This document shows positions 46,738 to 57,480 of a stretch of 64,000 bases of DNA, piece by piece (position 1 is the first letter of the stretch; each line of letters starts with the position of its first letter). Where the stretch lies: NCBI RefSeq assembly GCF_027596085.1, contig NC_072451.1, positions 4,104,042 through 4,168,041 on the forward strand. The letters are read 5' to 3'. The DNA comes from Anoplopoma fimbria (taxonomy: Eukaryota; Chordata; Actinopteri; Perciformes; Anoplopomatidae). Under the pieces are notes generated by a model, which searched no databases, had not been told where the DNA came from, and worked only from the letters and a program-made list of their open reading frames with translations. A program made the position numbers and the translations under genes.

Positions 46738-47440
46738 ATTTGAGCTATTACTCTAGAAATTGTCTTTTTCGTTGCTAGACTTCCTGTTTGCAAAGAGTGT
46801 TGCAGATAGGATCATAAAAATATATCTACAAACTATGTCTAATATCTACTACAGCCCAACTAGTAACTAAACTGCATCTAGATGATCTATTTGGAAAAAA
46901 AAGGCAAGATGTTGGGTGTGTGCACAAAATCTTAATCAATTTAAAATAAATAAAGCTCGGTCTCATAGCTCATGGATCATGGGTAATGTAGTCTTACTTT
47001 ATTTCCATAATGTAATGACAAATGATTGAATCAGACGACTTTAACGTTAACCTCGCATATTGTGGAATCAAGGACAGTTTCAGAGAATAACTAACATAAC
47101 TCTGAAGGCTTTGTTGTGAAGTAAACACAGGTGATGGGGGTTTCCCTACGTTGGTCTCTCACGGGGCCATGGACCCTATTACGTATGACGTCACTTGGGA
47201 ATCCCCAATGACGTGTATGTATGGAGACATGTTTGGTGAACAATACTACTGTTACAGTGTAATTAAATGAAGCATTAATTAAAATGAGTAACGGGGGGCA
47301 GGTTTGTTAGTGATCACATGTTATAGACAAACGCTGTCACAAAACATTGCTTCCTATGAGCACCTCTCATCTCAGAAAACAATAATAAGAGAAAAATATA
47401 AAGACAATAGCTGGATATTTCCTATTAATAACAGCCCGGC
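46738..47440 (+). mobile_element. V-J interval element, arm 2, flipped and one-armed
   Basis: The interior (46738-47150) and one terminal arm (47163-47424) match 25740-26160 and 26192-26444 on the same plus strand, although the surrounding arms are inverted relative to each other. The other terminal arm is absent, and about 46300-46737 has no close match to the arm 1 element. 47425-47520 has a further block not present in arm 1. Confidence 0.7.
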
Positions 47441-47704
47441 GCGTGGTCGAGTTCATTATAGGCAAACAAGAAAACAAACGGCAAATATAGGTTGATTAGA
47501 AACGTATTTGTAAAACGTCAAACACAAACGTAATCGGTGAGATATTACGTTTCTGTTCAATTGAGAATGCGTTTTAGTTTCAGGGGAACGTCATTTTTAG
47601 GAGACAGGGTTGGTGGCTGAGATGGAGGTGAAACATGTGAACCTGAGCTGTGGTTTACGGCTCTCTTCCTGTCACAGACGCTGTTTGACATCTGTTCATC
47701 TGTT

Positions 47705-47742
47705 GGTTTTTGTTCAGGCTGCAGGGATCATTTCTCACTGTG
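47705..47742 (-). other. V-side recombination signal (23-type), cassette 2
   Basis: On the minus strand: heptamer CACAGTG (47736-47742), 22-base spacer, nonamer ACAAAAACC (47705-47713), identical in layout to cassette 1. Confidence 0.95.
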
Positions 47743-48202
47743 GAGACCAGATATCACATAACAGCAGCAGTAGTAAGAGGCTGAATGAGTGAGTCTAACG
47801 TTCTTGATCTCCAACTCATAGCCGTTCTGTTTATTCACAGCTGAGAAATCATCTTTCTGAGGATGATCGAAACCTTTATCTATGTAACCATTACTCTTAA
47901 CAATACGCAGAATCAGTGTGAATGTTTCTGAGTCTCTCTTCTGGTACCAGCCTACATAATTATTGTCACACTGGTGAGTGCCTCGACAGCTGAAGGAGAC
48001 TTTCCCACCAACTCTCCTGGTCAATGTTAAATCATCCTGGATCAGCTCTGCTGCCATGGCAACCAGCGCTGTAGAGAAACAGACAGGTGGATGAAGGTGA
48101 GTGAACAGTGTTTGTTAGAGGTGGAGCTTGTTGGCTCCTGATTGGCTGGAAACACTCACCTGAACACAGACAGCACAGAGCAGCAGCTGGGAGGAAAAGC
48201 AT
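47743..48202 (-). CDS. T-cell receptor gamma variable segment, cassette 2
   Basis: Leader exon 48160-48202 and V exon 47743-48068, with the same intron phase and leader as cassette 1. Framework regions are almost identical to V1. The differences cluster in CDR1 (GTHQCDNNYVG against DTDQCGSYVF), CDR2 (RIVKSNGYIDKGFD against DIDKSNGNIDKSYN) and the CDR3 start (CCCYVISG against CSCLISG), with one extra codon in each of CDR1 and CDR3. The canonical Cys and Trp are present and there is no stop before the heptamer, so it looks able to rearrange. It would have to use C1, or accept the frameshifted C2. Confidence 0.88.
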
Positions 48203-48619
48203 TTTGTGCAGCGGTGTTTCCTCTGGGGAACCTGGGGAGAAGTGGCGCTCTGATGCAGCTGAGGCCAAACAAGGACGAGCTGTGAGATCAGACGAGGGCC
48301 ACGTGGCTTCTAACAGGTCCTCACTCCTCCCATCAGCCACTGCAGCGGAAACATCAGGCTGTCTCCACTTATTTAGGGTTCAAAGCAGCTGTTTCTTCAT
48401 ATAACCCCATAATGCTCCTTATTATTAAGGAGGCATGTTTCATTTGGAAGACTTTAGTGAGATCTGTTTCTCAAAGGAAATCTTTATGAGTTATGTTGTT
48501 AGGAACTGGTTCCCAATCAGCTGACATCTAGTGAACCAGTAGCTCCTCAGTGTGATCACTGTGACCATGAACATCTGTATGAAGAATGACCACATAGTGC
48601 AGCTGTATCAGCTGACATC

Positions 48620-49447
48620 TAGTGCCCTTGGTCCTCTGTCTGTGTAAAATCCACTGCAAGAAACTTAGGAGTTCTATTTGATTCCGACTTCAGTTTCAGA
48701 CCTCACATCACTAAAATAGTCCAGTCCTGTTTCCTTCTAATCAGAACCATCTCCAAAATAAAACTCACCCTGACTTGTAAAAAATCATACATGCATTTAT
48801 CTTTTCAAGACTGGACTACTGTAACTCCCTCCTCTCTGGCATCAACCACAAGTCACTCTTTGGCCTCCAACTGGTTCAGAACGCAGCAGCGAGGCTTCTT
48901 ACTGGTTGTAACAGACGACATCCCATCACCCCGATCCTGGCTTCTCTTCACTGGCTCCCTGTTCGTTTTAGAATTGATTTTAAGATTTTACTGATCACTT
49001 TTAAAGCACGACTGGGTCTGGCCCCGACATATACAGTAGAAATGTTGACCCCGTATGAGCCAGCTCGCAGCCTTAGATCCTCAGGTGGGGCCCTTCTGGT
49101 TGTTCCAAAGTCGAAACTGAAAACTAAAGGCCCCTCGGCTTTGGAATGACCTGCCTGAGGAGTTTGGTTTTACTATCTTATCTTATTTTCATATACTATG
49201 TTTATCTATATCATTTATTTTATTTATTTTATTTATTTTATTTATTTTATTTATTTTATTTATTTTATTTATTTTATTTATTTTATTTATTTTATTTAAT
49301 TTATTCTCACTTGTTATTTCATTTTATGTCTTAGTTTAGTTTTTATCCTATCGATTGTTTTTATTGGTTCATCTATTGTATTGTTTTGCTGCCTTGTCTG
49401 TCGAAGCACTTTGTAAACTCTGTTTTTAAAGGTGCTATATAAATAAA

Positions 49448-49504
<57 letters not shown>

Positions 49505-49531
49505 GTTATTATTATTATTATTATTATTATA
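48620..49531 (+). mobile_element. LINE 3' fragment (CR1/L2-like), arm 2
   Basis: Reverse-complement copy of 23443-24440: LSFQDWTTVTPSSLASTTSH and the LWNDLPEEF region are recognisable but frame-broken. The tail is (TTTTA)n at 49205-49310 and (TTA)n at 49449-49531. An 88-base segment just before it (48530-48617), flanked by AGCTGACATCTAGTG at both ends, is absent from arm 1. Confidence 0.8.
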
Positions 49532-49591
49532 GTGAACCACCCATAAAGTAGCTCCTCCAACACGGCTGTGTGACAGACTTCAAACTAAACT

Positions 49592-49694
49592 TCATCACAT
49601 GGTGGATTTCTGCTGCTGTTTGCTGCTGGTGGTGACATTAAACATCACAGAGAAGGAGCGCCACCCTGTGGTCAGTCAGAGGAAGAGGAGGGTA
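49592..49694 (-). repeat. Cassette-bounding repeat R, copy 4
   Basis: Inverted copy ending at GAGGGTA, shorter than the others. The inverted duplication stops here, 270 bases before the TRIM start codon. Confidence 0.85.
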
Positions 49695-49962
49695 CACTAA
49701 AAACAACAGATTGGATGTCTGCTACATTAACCAAAGTGTAACATGTAGCTTCTGTTATATAAATCCATGTTTTGTGGATGAACACTTTTAAATCATGTAC
49801 AGTATTCCCTTGTTCCCTCCCCTTCAGATCTACAGTTTAAAGGAGAGGTGTAACCAATACAACCAGTTCACTGAACAAACACATGTTGTTCAGATCAGAG
49901 GTCAAAGTACAGACGCTTCTAAGGAAGTGAAACTCAGACAGTCATTGCCACAGAGAGGTGAA

Positions 49963-51639
49963 ATGGCGCAGAAAGGAGTTGAGCTGGATCGGGAAACCTT
50001 CTCTTGTTCCATCTGTCTGGATCTACTGAAGGATCCGGTGACTACTTCCTGTGGACACAGCTACTGCATGAACTGTATTAAAAGCTTCTGGGATGGAGAG
50101 GACGAGAAGAAAATCCACAGCTGTCCTCAGTGTAGGCAGACCTTCACACCGAGGCCTGTGCTGCTGAAAAACACCATATTAGCAGATTTAGTGGAGCAAC
50201 TGAAGAAGACTGGACTCCAAGCTGCTCCTGCTGATCGCTGCTATGCTGAACCTGAAGATGTGTCCTGTGATGTCTGCACTGGGAGGAAACTGAAAGCCTT
50301 CAAGTCCTGTATGCAATGTATGGCCTCTTATTGTGAGAAACACCTCCAGCCTCATTATGACTCAGCTCCATTCACAAAACACAAGCTGGTGGACCCCTCC
50401 AAGAAGCTCCAGGAGAACATCTGCTCTCGTCACGATGAGGTGATGAAGATGTTCTGCCGTACTGATCAGCAGTGTATCTGTTACCTCTGCTCTGTGGATG
50501 AACACAAAGGCCACGACACAGTCTCAGCTGCAGCAGAAAGGACTGAGAGGCAGAGAGAGCTGGAGGGGAGTCGACTAAACATCCAGCAGAGAATCCAGGA
50601 CAGAGAGAAAGACGTGAAGCTGCTTCAACAGGAGGTGGAGGCCGTCAATCGCTCTGCAGATGAAGCAGTGAAGGACAGCGAGAAGATCTTCACTGAGCTG
50701 ATCCGTCTCATGGAGGAAAGAAGCTCCGATGTGAAGCAGCAGGTCAGATCCCGACAGAAAAGTGAAGTGAGTCGAGTCAAAGAGCTTCAGGAGAAGATGG
50801 AGCAGGAGATCGCTGAGCTGAAGAGGAAAGAAGCTGAGCTGAAGCTGCTCTCGCACACAGAGGATCACAACCAGTTTCTACACAACTACACCTCACCGTC
50901 AGGACTCAGCCAATCTGCAGACTCGTCCGGCATCGATATCCGTCCTCTGCGCTACTTTGAGGATGTGACAGCGGCTGTGTCAGAAGTCAGAGATAAACTG
51001 CAGGACGTTCTGAGTGAGAAGTGGACAAACGTCTCACTGGCAGTGACTGAAGTGGACGTTTTACTGTCCGATTCACAAGTAGAGCCCGAGACCAGAGCTG
51101 GATTCTTAAGATATTCACGTGATATCACACTGGATCCAAACACGGCATTCACAAAACTGTTATTATCTGAGGAGAACAGAAAAGCAACATTTATGAGTAA
51201 ACAACAGTCTTATTCTAGTCACCCAGACAGATTCACTACACGTTGTCAGGTCCTGAGTAGAGAGAGTCTGACTGGACGTTGTTACTGGGAGGTGGAGTGG
51301 AGAGGAGGAGTAGTTCGTGTAGCAGTCGCATACAAGAATATCAGCAGAACAGAGAGCGTGAATGAATGTGTGTTTGGATACAATGACAAATCTTGGGCGT
51401 TACATTGTTACAATAACAGTTATATCTTTAGCTACAACAAAGTCCAAACTCCCGTCTCTGGTCCTCAGTCCTCCAGAGTAGGAGTGTACCTGGATCACAG
51501 TGCAGGTATTCTGTCCTTCTACAGCGTCTCTGAAACCATGACTCTCCTCCACAGAGTCCAGACCACATTCACTCAGCCTCTCTATGCTGGGGTTTATGTT
51601 GGTTATGGAGACACTGCTGAGTTCTGTAAACTCAAATAG
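49963..51639 (+). CDS. TRIM protein, RING-B-box-coiled-coil-B30.2 (trim16-like / finTRIM-type)
   Basis: An intact 558-residue single-exon frame. The Met at 49963 (MAQKGVELDRETFSCSICLD) is preferred over an in-frame Met at 49795 because fish relatives start with MAQ.G..LDRE.FSC. The RING is at 15-57 (C-x2-C, CGHSYC, CPQC). B-box 1 lies at about 98-140 (CDVCTGRKLKAFKSC...YCEKHL) and B-box 2 at about 155-190 (CSRHDEVMKMFCRTD...CYLC). A coiled coil spans about 190-300 (QQRIQDREKDVKLLQQEVEA). PRY-SPRY (B30.2) runs from about 370 to the end (LDPNTA, LTGRCYWEVEW, VGVYLDHSAGILSFYSV). Family members are E3 ubiquitin ligases, expanded in teleosts and often antiviral, with specificity set by the B30.2 loops. 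The substrate cannot be told from sequence. All zinc ligands appear present. Confidence 0.92.
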   Translation: MAQKGVELDRETFSCSICLDLLKDPVTTSCGHSYCMNCIKSFWDGEDEKKIHSCPQCRQTFTPRPVLLKNTILADLVEQLKKTGLQAAPADRCYAEPEDVSCDVCTGRKLKAFKSCMQCMASYCEKHLQPHYDSAPFTKHKLVDPSKKLQENICSRHDEVMKMFCRTDQQCICYLCSVDEHKGHDTVSAAAERTERQRELEGSRLNIQQRIQDREKDVKLLQQEVEAVNRSADEAVKDSEKIFTELIRLMEERSSDVKQQVRSRQKSEVSRVKELQEKMEQEIAELKRKEAELKLLSHTEDHNQFLHNYTSPSGLSQSADSSGIDIRPLRYFEDVTAAVSEVRDKLQDVLSEKWTNVSLAVTEVDVLLSDSQVEPETRAGFLRYSRDITLDPNTAFTKLLLSEENRKATFMSKQQSYSSHPDRFTTRCQVLSRESLTGRCYWEVEWRGGVVRVAVAYKNISRTESVNECVFGYNDKSWALHCYNNSYIFSYNKVQTPVSGPQSSRVGVYLDHSAGILSFYSVSETMTLLHRVQTTFTQPLYAGVYVGYGDTAEFCKLK

Positions 51640-52328
51640 ACAGAAGTCATTTAAGGAACAGCGGGTTAAATTCTGTGTTTTAATTCTTAAACTCATTTTG
51701 TTTCCATCTTTGTTGCTGAGAGCTGATTTTTCTTCACCTGTCAATCAAACATTATGGGCGGTACTTTGACATCTTCTCATTATTGTTGTGTAAATGTTTG
51801 AGTCTCTTTAGGTGGCGCTCCTTCCTGTGTCTGTTTAGCCACGGAGGCTATCACTGCTCATGATGATCTTTATTTACCTGAACTGATATTTCTCTGCATG
51901 AAAACATGAATTTCTCTGAACTCTAAATTAATATTTTTTTAATTAATGTGTTTATTGTTGTGTCTATTCAACTGCATGGGTCTTAAAGAGAGAAAGCACC
52001 AGAGCTTCTTTATCTAAAATATTTTAATCTCATCACTTTTTGTAAAGATATCCTAAAGTTAAATTATGTTTATACTTTTTGATGAATTAATTGTTGTTCT
52101 CCTTGTTTCCAAATTCTCATACAAATAATGTACTATGATGTATTTTTCAACTAATTATCATGATCATAATCAATAAGAAAATCATTTATTATTCTCTTTT
52201 TCATAACTGAGATTCTGGTCAAACATTGATTATGTGGATGAAGTGAATCTGAACATGAAATCATTGAACAAGAGTCATTTAACAGACTTTATTAATGGGA
52301 TGTGAACAAACTGAAGGTTGACATGATA

Positions 52329-52334
52329 AATAAA
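52329..52334 (+). terminator. Poly(A) signal for the TRIM gene
   Basis: AATAAA in GATAAATAAAGTAT, 690 bases past the stop codon. It is the best-placed signal in this stretch. Confidence 0.5.
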
Positions 52335-52439
52335 GTATTTTTTTGTTTCAAAAATGAACAAAGTATTTTCTTTTTGTCTTATTTGCAGGGTATCATACAA
52401 AGCTGATGGAGAAAATATGAAACTAATATGAGAGAATAA

Positions 52440-52650
52440 CTGAGTTAGTATATGTATATAATAATATATATATATATAATAATAATAATAATAAGTATTA
52501 TTATTATTAATAATAATAATAATACATTATTATTATTATTAATAGCCTAATATAATAATAATAATAAGTATTATTATCATTATTAGTATTATTGTTATTA
52601 ATAATAATAATAATAATACATTATTATTATTATTATTATTAATACACTAG
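52440..52650. repeat. AT/ATA compound microsatellite with palindromic segments
   Basis: Alternating (ATA)n and (TTA)n runs produce several short hairpins, with AAGTATTATTATTATTA repeated twice about 80 bases apart. Confidence 0.9.
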
Positions 52651-53089
52651 TAAATGGTGCTGATCCAACACCACTAAACTAAGTGGGATCATCACAGATG
52701 CTTAATGCTGAGAAACAGCCTTTTAGTCATATGGAAATACATTCCACAATTGTAATTTTTCAAAGAATAACCTTAGCTTTTTGACACAAAGAATGTTAAC
52801 ATTCAGCAATTTAAACATACGTGTAACTTAGTTTACCCCTTGTTGGTGTCAAATTTGGAAAGATATCACAAAACAAACAGGATTTGTGGGTATAGAACTG
52901 TGTTCACCAGAAAAGGCAAAAATAACTTTTCTATCAATTGCTTGCAAAGCGTTTTAAGTGTGAAAATACAGCAGACTGCTTCAGCCTTTAAAGTGTGAAC
53001 ACATAGACAATCTTAACTGTCCAGTTAGAAAATCAGACCCGTGTTTGAACCGGCACCCACATTTTACATTAAACCTTAACATTTAAAAT

Positions 53090-53189
53090 NNNNNNNNNNN
53101 NNNNNNNNNNNNNNNNNNNNNNNNNNNNNNNNNNNNNNNNNNNNNNNNNNNNNNNNNNNNNNNNNNNNNNNNNNNNNNNNNNNNNNNNN
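53090..53189. other. Assembly gap, 100 N
   Basis: Exactly 100 N characters, the usual placeholder for a gap of unknown size. It directly adjoins the satellite that follows. Confidence 0.99.
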
Positions 53190-54615
53190 AATGGTAAGAC
53201 CGCGCCTGGGTAAACTGTGTATTAATGAACATTATCGAGTTTCGAGACTATATCCTGCAGAAATGTGTTTTAGGAGGCTTAAAGTGATAAATAGCAGCTT
53301 TTGGCAGTTATGTAGCGTTAACTACAGGTAAACTGTGTATTAATGAACATTATCGAGTTTCGAGACTATATCCTTTGTTTTGGGCTTAAAGTGACAAATA
53401 GCAGCTTTTGGCAGTAATGTCGCGTAAACTGCAGGTAAACTGTGTATTATTGAACATTACCCAAACTTCAGTAAAAACTGTGTATTAATGAACATTATCG
53501 AGTTTCGAGACTATATCCTGCAGAAATGTGTTTTAGGAGGCTTAAAGTGATAAATAGCAGCTTTTGGCAGTAATGTCGCGTAAACTGGAGGTAAACTGTG
53601 TATTAATAAACATTATCGAGTTTCGAGACTATATCCAGCAGAAATGTGTTTTAGGAGGCTTAAAGTGATAAATACCAGCGTTATGTCGCGTTAACTTCAG
53701 GTAAACTGATAATGTTCATTAATACAAGCTGCTATTTATCACTTTAAGCCCAAAAAGCAGGATATAGTCTCGGCAGTAATGTCGCGTAAACTGGAGGTAA
53801 ACTGTATATTAATGAACATTATCGAGTTTTGAGACTATATCCTGCAGAAATGTGTTTTAGGAGGCTTAAAGTGATAAATACCAGCTTTTGGCAGTAATGT
53901 CGCGTAAACTGGAGGTAAACTGTGTATTAATGAACATTATCGAGTTTCGAGACTATATCCTGCAGAAATGTGTTTTAGGAGGCTTAAAGTGATAAATAGC
54001 AGCTTTTGGCAGTTATGTAGCGTTAACTACAGGTAAACTGTGTATTAATGAACATTATCGAGTTTCGAGACTATATCCTTTGTTTTGGGCTTAAAGTGAC
54101 AAATAGCAGCTTTTGGCAGTAATGTCGCGTAAACTGCAGGTAAACTGTGTATTATTGAACATTACCCAAACTTCAGTAAAAACTGTGTATTAATGAACAT
54201 TATCGAGTTTCGAGACTATATCCTGCAGAAATGTGTTTTAGGAGGCTTAAAGTGATAAATAGCAGCTTTTGGCAGTAATGTCGCGTAAACTGGAGGTAAA
54301 CTGTGTATTAATAAACATTATCGAGTTTCGAGACTATATCCAGCAGAAATGTGTTTTAGGAGGCTTAAAGTGATAAATACCAGCGTTATGTCGCGTTAAC
54401 TTCAGGTAAACTGATAATGTTCATTAATACAAGCTGCTATTTATCACTTTAAGCCCAAAAAGCAGGATATAGTCTCGGCAGTAATGTCGCGTAAACTGGA
54501 GGTAAACTGTATATTAATGAACATTATCGAGTTTTGAGACTATATCCTGCAGAAATGTGTTTTAGGAGGCTTAAAGTGATAAATAGCAGCTTTTGGCAGT
54601 AATGTAGCGTTACTA
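53190..54615. repeat. Satellite with ~115-120 bp units and a ~705 bp higher-order period
   Basis: The unit includes GGTAAACTGTGTATTAATGA, ACATTATCGAGTTTCGAGAC, GTGTTTTAGGAGGCTTAAAG and ATAAATAGCAGCTTTTGGCA. Variant units (one with TTTGTTTTGGGC, one with ACCCAAACTTCAGTAAAA, one inverted half-unit starting GATAATGTTCATTAATAC) recur in the same order. AACTAC at 53320 recurs at 54025, giving a 705-base higher-order repeat present twice. The array starts at the gap and ends at a short (TTA)n. Confidence 0.92.
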
Positions 54616-57269
54616 TTATTATTATTTATTATTAATAACAGTCAAAATAATAATACCATCTCTCTGACCTTCTTGTTGGACTAAGTGTTAAGTATATCTA
54701 TAATGTCATCTAACTCTAAACTGATACCGACACTGAAACGCCTCAGCTGTTAATCCAAACACTGAGTGTGTTCTGTCCTGATAAAGATATTGATGAACTG
54801 AAGTCCGGAGGCTTCCTGATAACATCTGATTAAACTTAATATGGATTTTCTTTCTTTTCGTGTCTTATTTAATCTGCCAGGTGACAGACGGACTGTCAGT
54901 CAGTCAGTAGATTATTGGACTCGAAATGTTTGAATATTGCAGCAGCATAATATCTGTTCAGTTTTAAGTTTGTTCAGCCAAAGCAGCATGACATCATTAT
55001 TGCCACATTGAAAATAAATGTGGTGATTTCGGAGTGACACTTTAATGACGCTTCAACAAAGTGGTCATTGTTTTTTTAAATCAGGGGATGTGGGAGTCTA
55101 AGGTAAGACGAATATAAAGAAAAACATTGAGCTCTGAACTCACACATCATACATCTGAAACTCAAACTAATGAGTCTAAACTTTAAATATGTCCTCATCT
55201 GAATCCAACAGGAATGTAAAAGACAGCTAAACTGTCACATTTACAGCTTCCTTCTTATAGATGAGATGCAGGAATCACAGGAGGTCAAACACGTGCTGGA
55301 GCAAATCTACCGATATCTCATGCATCTATACACATCGTACGCAAACGTTAAGAGACGTTCACCTTCTTGGCGACAACATATTCAGCTCATCTACAAACCA
55401 AAACAAGTTGGCGTCTGCTGGAGCGAAACTAAGAACACAAACAACGTCAGAGCTGCAATAACTGGCAGTGATTAAAGCTCATTTCACGCCGCTGCAGTCT
55501 GTGATTCTACGCACGAGGAGCTATTTGTCAAAATTAGTCGAGATGCAAAGAGAGCACTTCACAGCTGTCAATCAAAGCAAAACCTTTCTGGCCACCGATA
55601 TGCAACACTGAGGCTGCACGGCCGAAAGAAGCTGTCTGATGGTTTATTTTTTCATAGCACTAATTCATTTTTTATCTTTTTATTTTAGCAATTTGGGTTC
55701 TATTTTGTATGTAATTAACTACATAAATTGGAATTTGCTCTGATAAATATTTAGAGAGCACTGCAGTTTTTGTGCCCATCTAATTAGGAAAAAAATCATA
55801 TATTTAACAATTACCTAAATGTAGATATATTACAAACATATATTTAAAGTCAAACAAGTGCAAAAAAACCATTTTATCTATTATTATTTTAACTTTGATC
55901 ACAAAAATCAAGACATTAATGTATTTCTCACCACATTAAAGTAAGTGTGTAAGAGCCATCCTGTCCAACAACGGTCATCTTCGTCATCATCATCATCATC
56001 TTGCCTCAAATCTGAAGTTCATTTGTCTTTGTTGTCCTTCTCTCCCGCCTCCTTATGCAAATAATAAACAAGAATTTCATTAACACATGCTTAAACATAA
56101 AACACATTTATAATTTAAAATCTGATTTAAAAATTTAAGAAATATGAGACACAGGGAAAAAGGTCAACAGCTATAATTCTATAAACATTTAAGAGCTGTG
56201 AATGACATATGGCTGATGAATACGCAATATGCATTTACGCAGTGGAAAGAACGTTTATTTCTATTTCATGCAAATTTATACTTCGGAAATGTTATTTTTT
56301 GAATTCCACTACATTTATGTGACAGAATAAAGTTAGCATATAATAAACTTATTAAAAACAAAACACTGAGATAAGATTAAACCCATGTTTACAAATCTTA
56401 AAATAGTCTATTTGATTTCCCTTGTCATGTTTTAGATGTCTTTTGTTGGAGAAAATGTCAAGAAAAGTCCCAGAAAATTGTCTCCAACATTCTTTAAAGT
56501 CACTTTTTCTCTTTCGCCATGTTCTCTGATAAAGAACATTTTCATGAAACATGTCTGGCTGGCTGCTGACGGTCTCTATAATTCCTGCTGCGTGGCCTCA
56601 TTTAGGTGGAAAAGTCATGCAGTCCAATGAACCATAAAGGCTGAATTTCATTCCTGAGTTTGAGACCTGAAAGGTGTCTTGACTGCCTGGGCATTAAGAG
56701 AGAGAGAAATGTTCACCTATGTTACATTTCTTTATGCCTCAGCGTGGGTGTGTGATGCTCATTTTCTCTATATTCTGTTAATAGGAAGCACTGCTGACCT
56801 CTCAGCAGCAGCAGAGGGATGGGAAAGCATTTCAATTTGACGTGTGTGCAGTTTTATTCCAGCAGGGTTAAAGATTTTCCAGCAGGGAGCAGTGTTACCG
56901 TGGTAACCTGCTGAGGTTTTGTCCCAGTGATTTGTTTGTCCTGCTGAATGAGTTTGCCGCCTGTCATTAAAGCAGCCGAGCGGGGAGAAGCGGTCTGTCT
57001 GTCTGTCAGGAGCCCCTCTGTGGCTGATCTGAGTTCAGCTTCCCCCCCCGCCTGCTCTCTGTCTGTCTCCGTCTATAACCGTCTGTGTTTGTCTTCAGTC
57101 TGTCTCTCTAGTGGCCGCGTCCGTCAGGATGCAGACGGGATCTCTACATCTACATTTCAGGCATTTAGCTGATGCTGTCAACCAGATCTTTGCATCCTTG
57201 GAATAAGTGCTGGAGTTGCTACTGTACTTTCTAAACCTTATAAGTGAGGAGTTCATTTAAACAAAGCTC

Positions 57270-57480
57270 TAATCAGTGGTGGAAGAAGTATTCAGATCTT
57301 GTATATAAGTAAAAGTATCAAACAACAGTTTTAAAATACTCTGTCACAAGTAAAAGTACTGCATTCAAAACCTTTAGAAGTAAAAGCATGCAAGTATTAT
57401 CAGGAAGATGTACTCAAAGTAGTAAGTAAAAGTACGACGGAGCCAAATTGTTAAATTATTATATATTAGAATATTATTTT
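57270..57480 (+). repeat. Fish dispersed repeat (GTGGTGGAAGAAGTATTCAG)
   Basis: Begins CAGTGGTGGAAGAAGTATTC and continues with repeated AAGTAAAAGTA phrases, the wording of a very common fish dispersed element. Related AGTA-rich sequence may extend to about 57800. Confidence 0.75.

Larger units (their letters stand above)
40213..49694 (-). repeat. Large inverted duplication, arm 2 (TRG cassette 2)
   Basis: Reverse-complement counterpart of 23199-32542, about 9.5 kb, with the same order of landmarks read from the far end. The arms are separated by about 7.7 kb of unrelated spacer. Confidence 0.92.

Noticed and set aside
53190..54615. CRISPR-like array
   Set aside because: The repeated units are long and contiguous without unique spacers, and the genome is a vertebrate; it is a satellite.
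55261..55475. Two overlapping short frames (66 and 69 codons)
   Set aside because: No recognised domain, no splice sites or poly(A) signal, and two competing frames.
57000..57172. Ser/Val-rich frame near 56.95-57.17 kb
   Set aside because: Driven by CTGTCTGTCTC-type low-complexity sequence.
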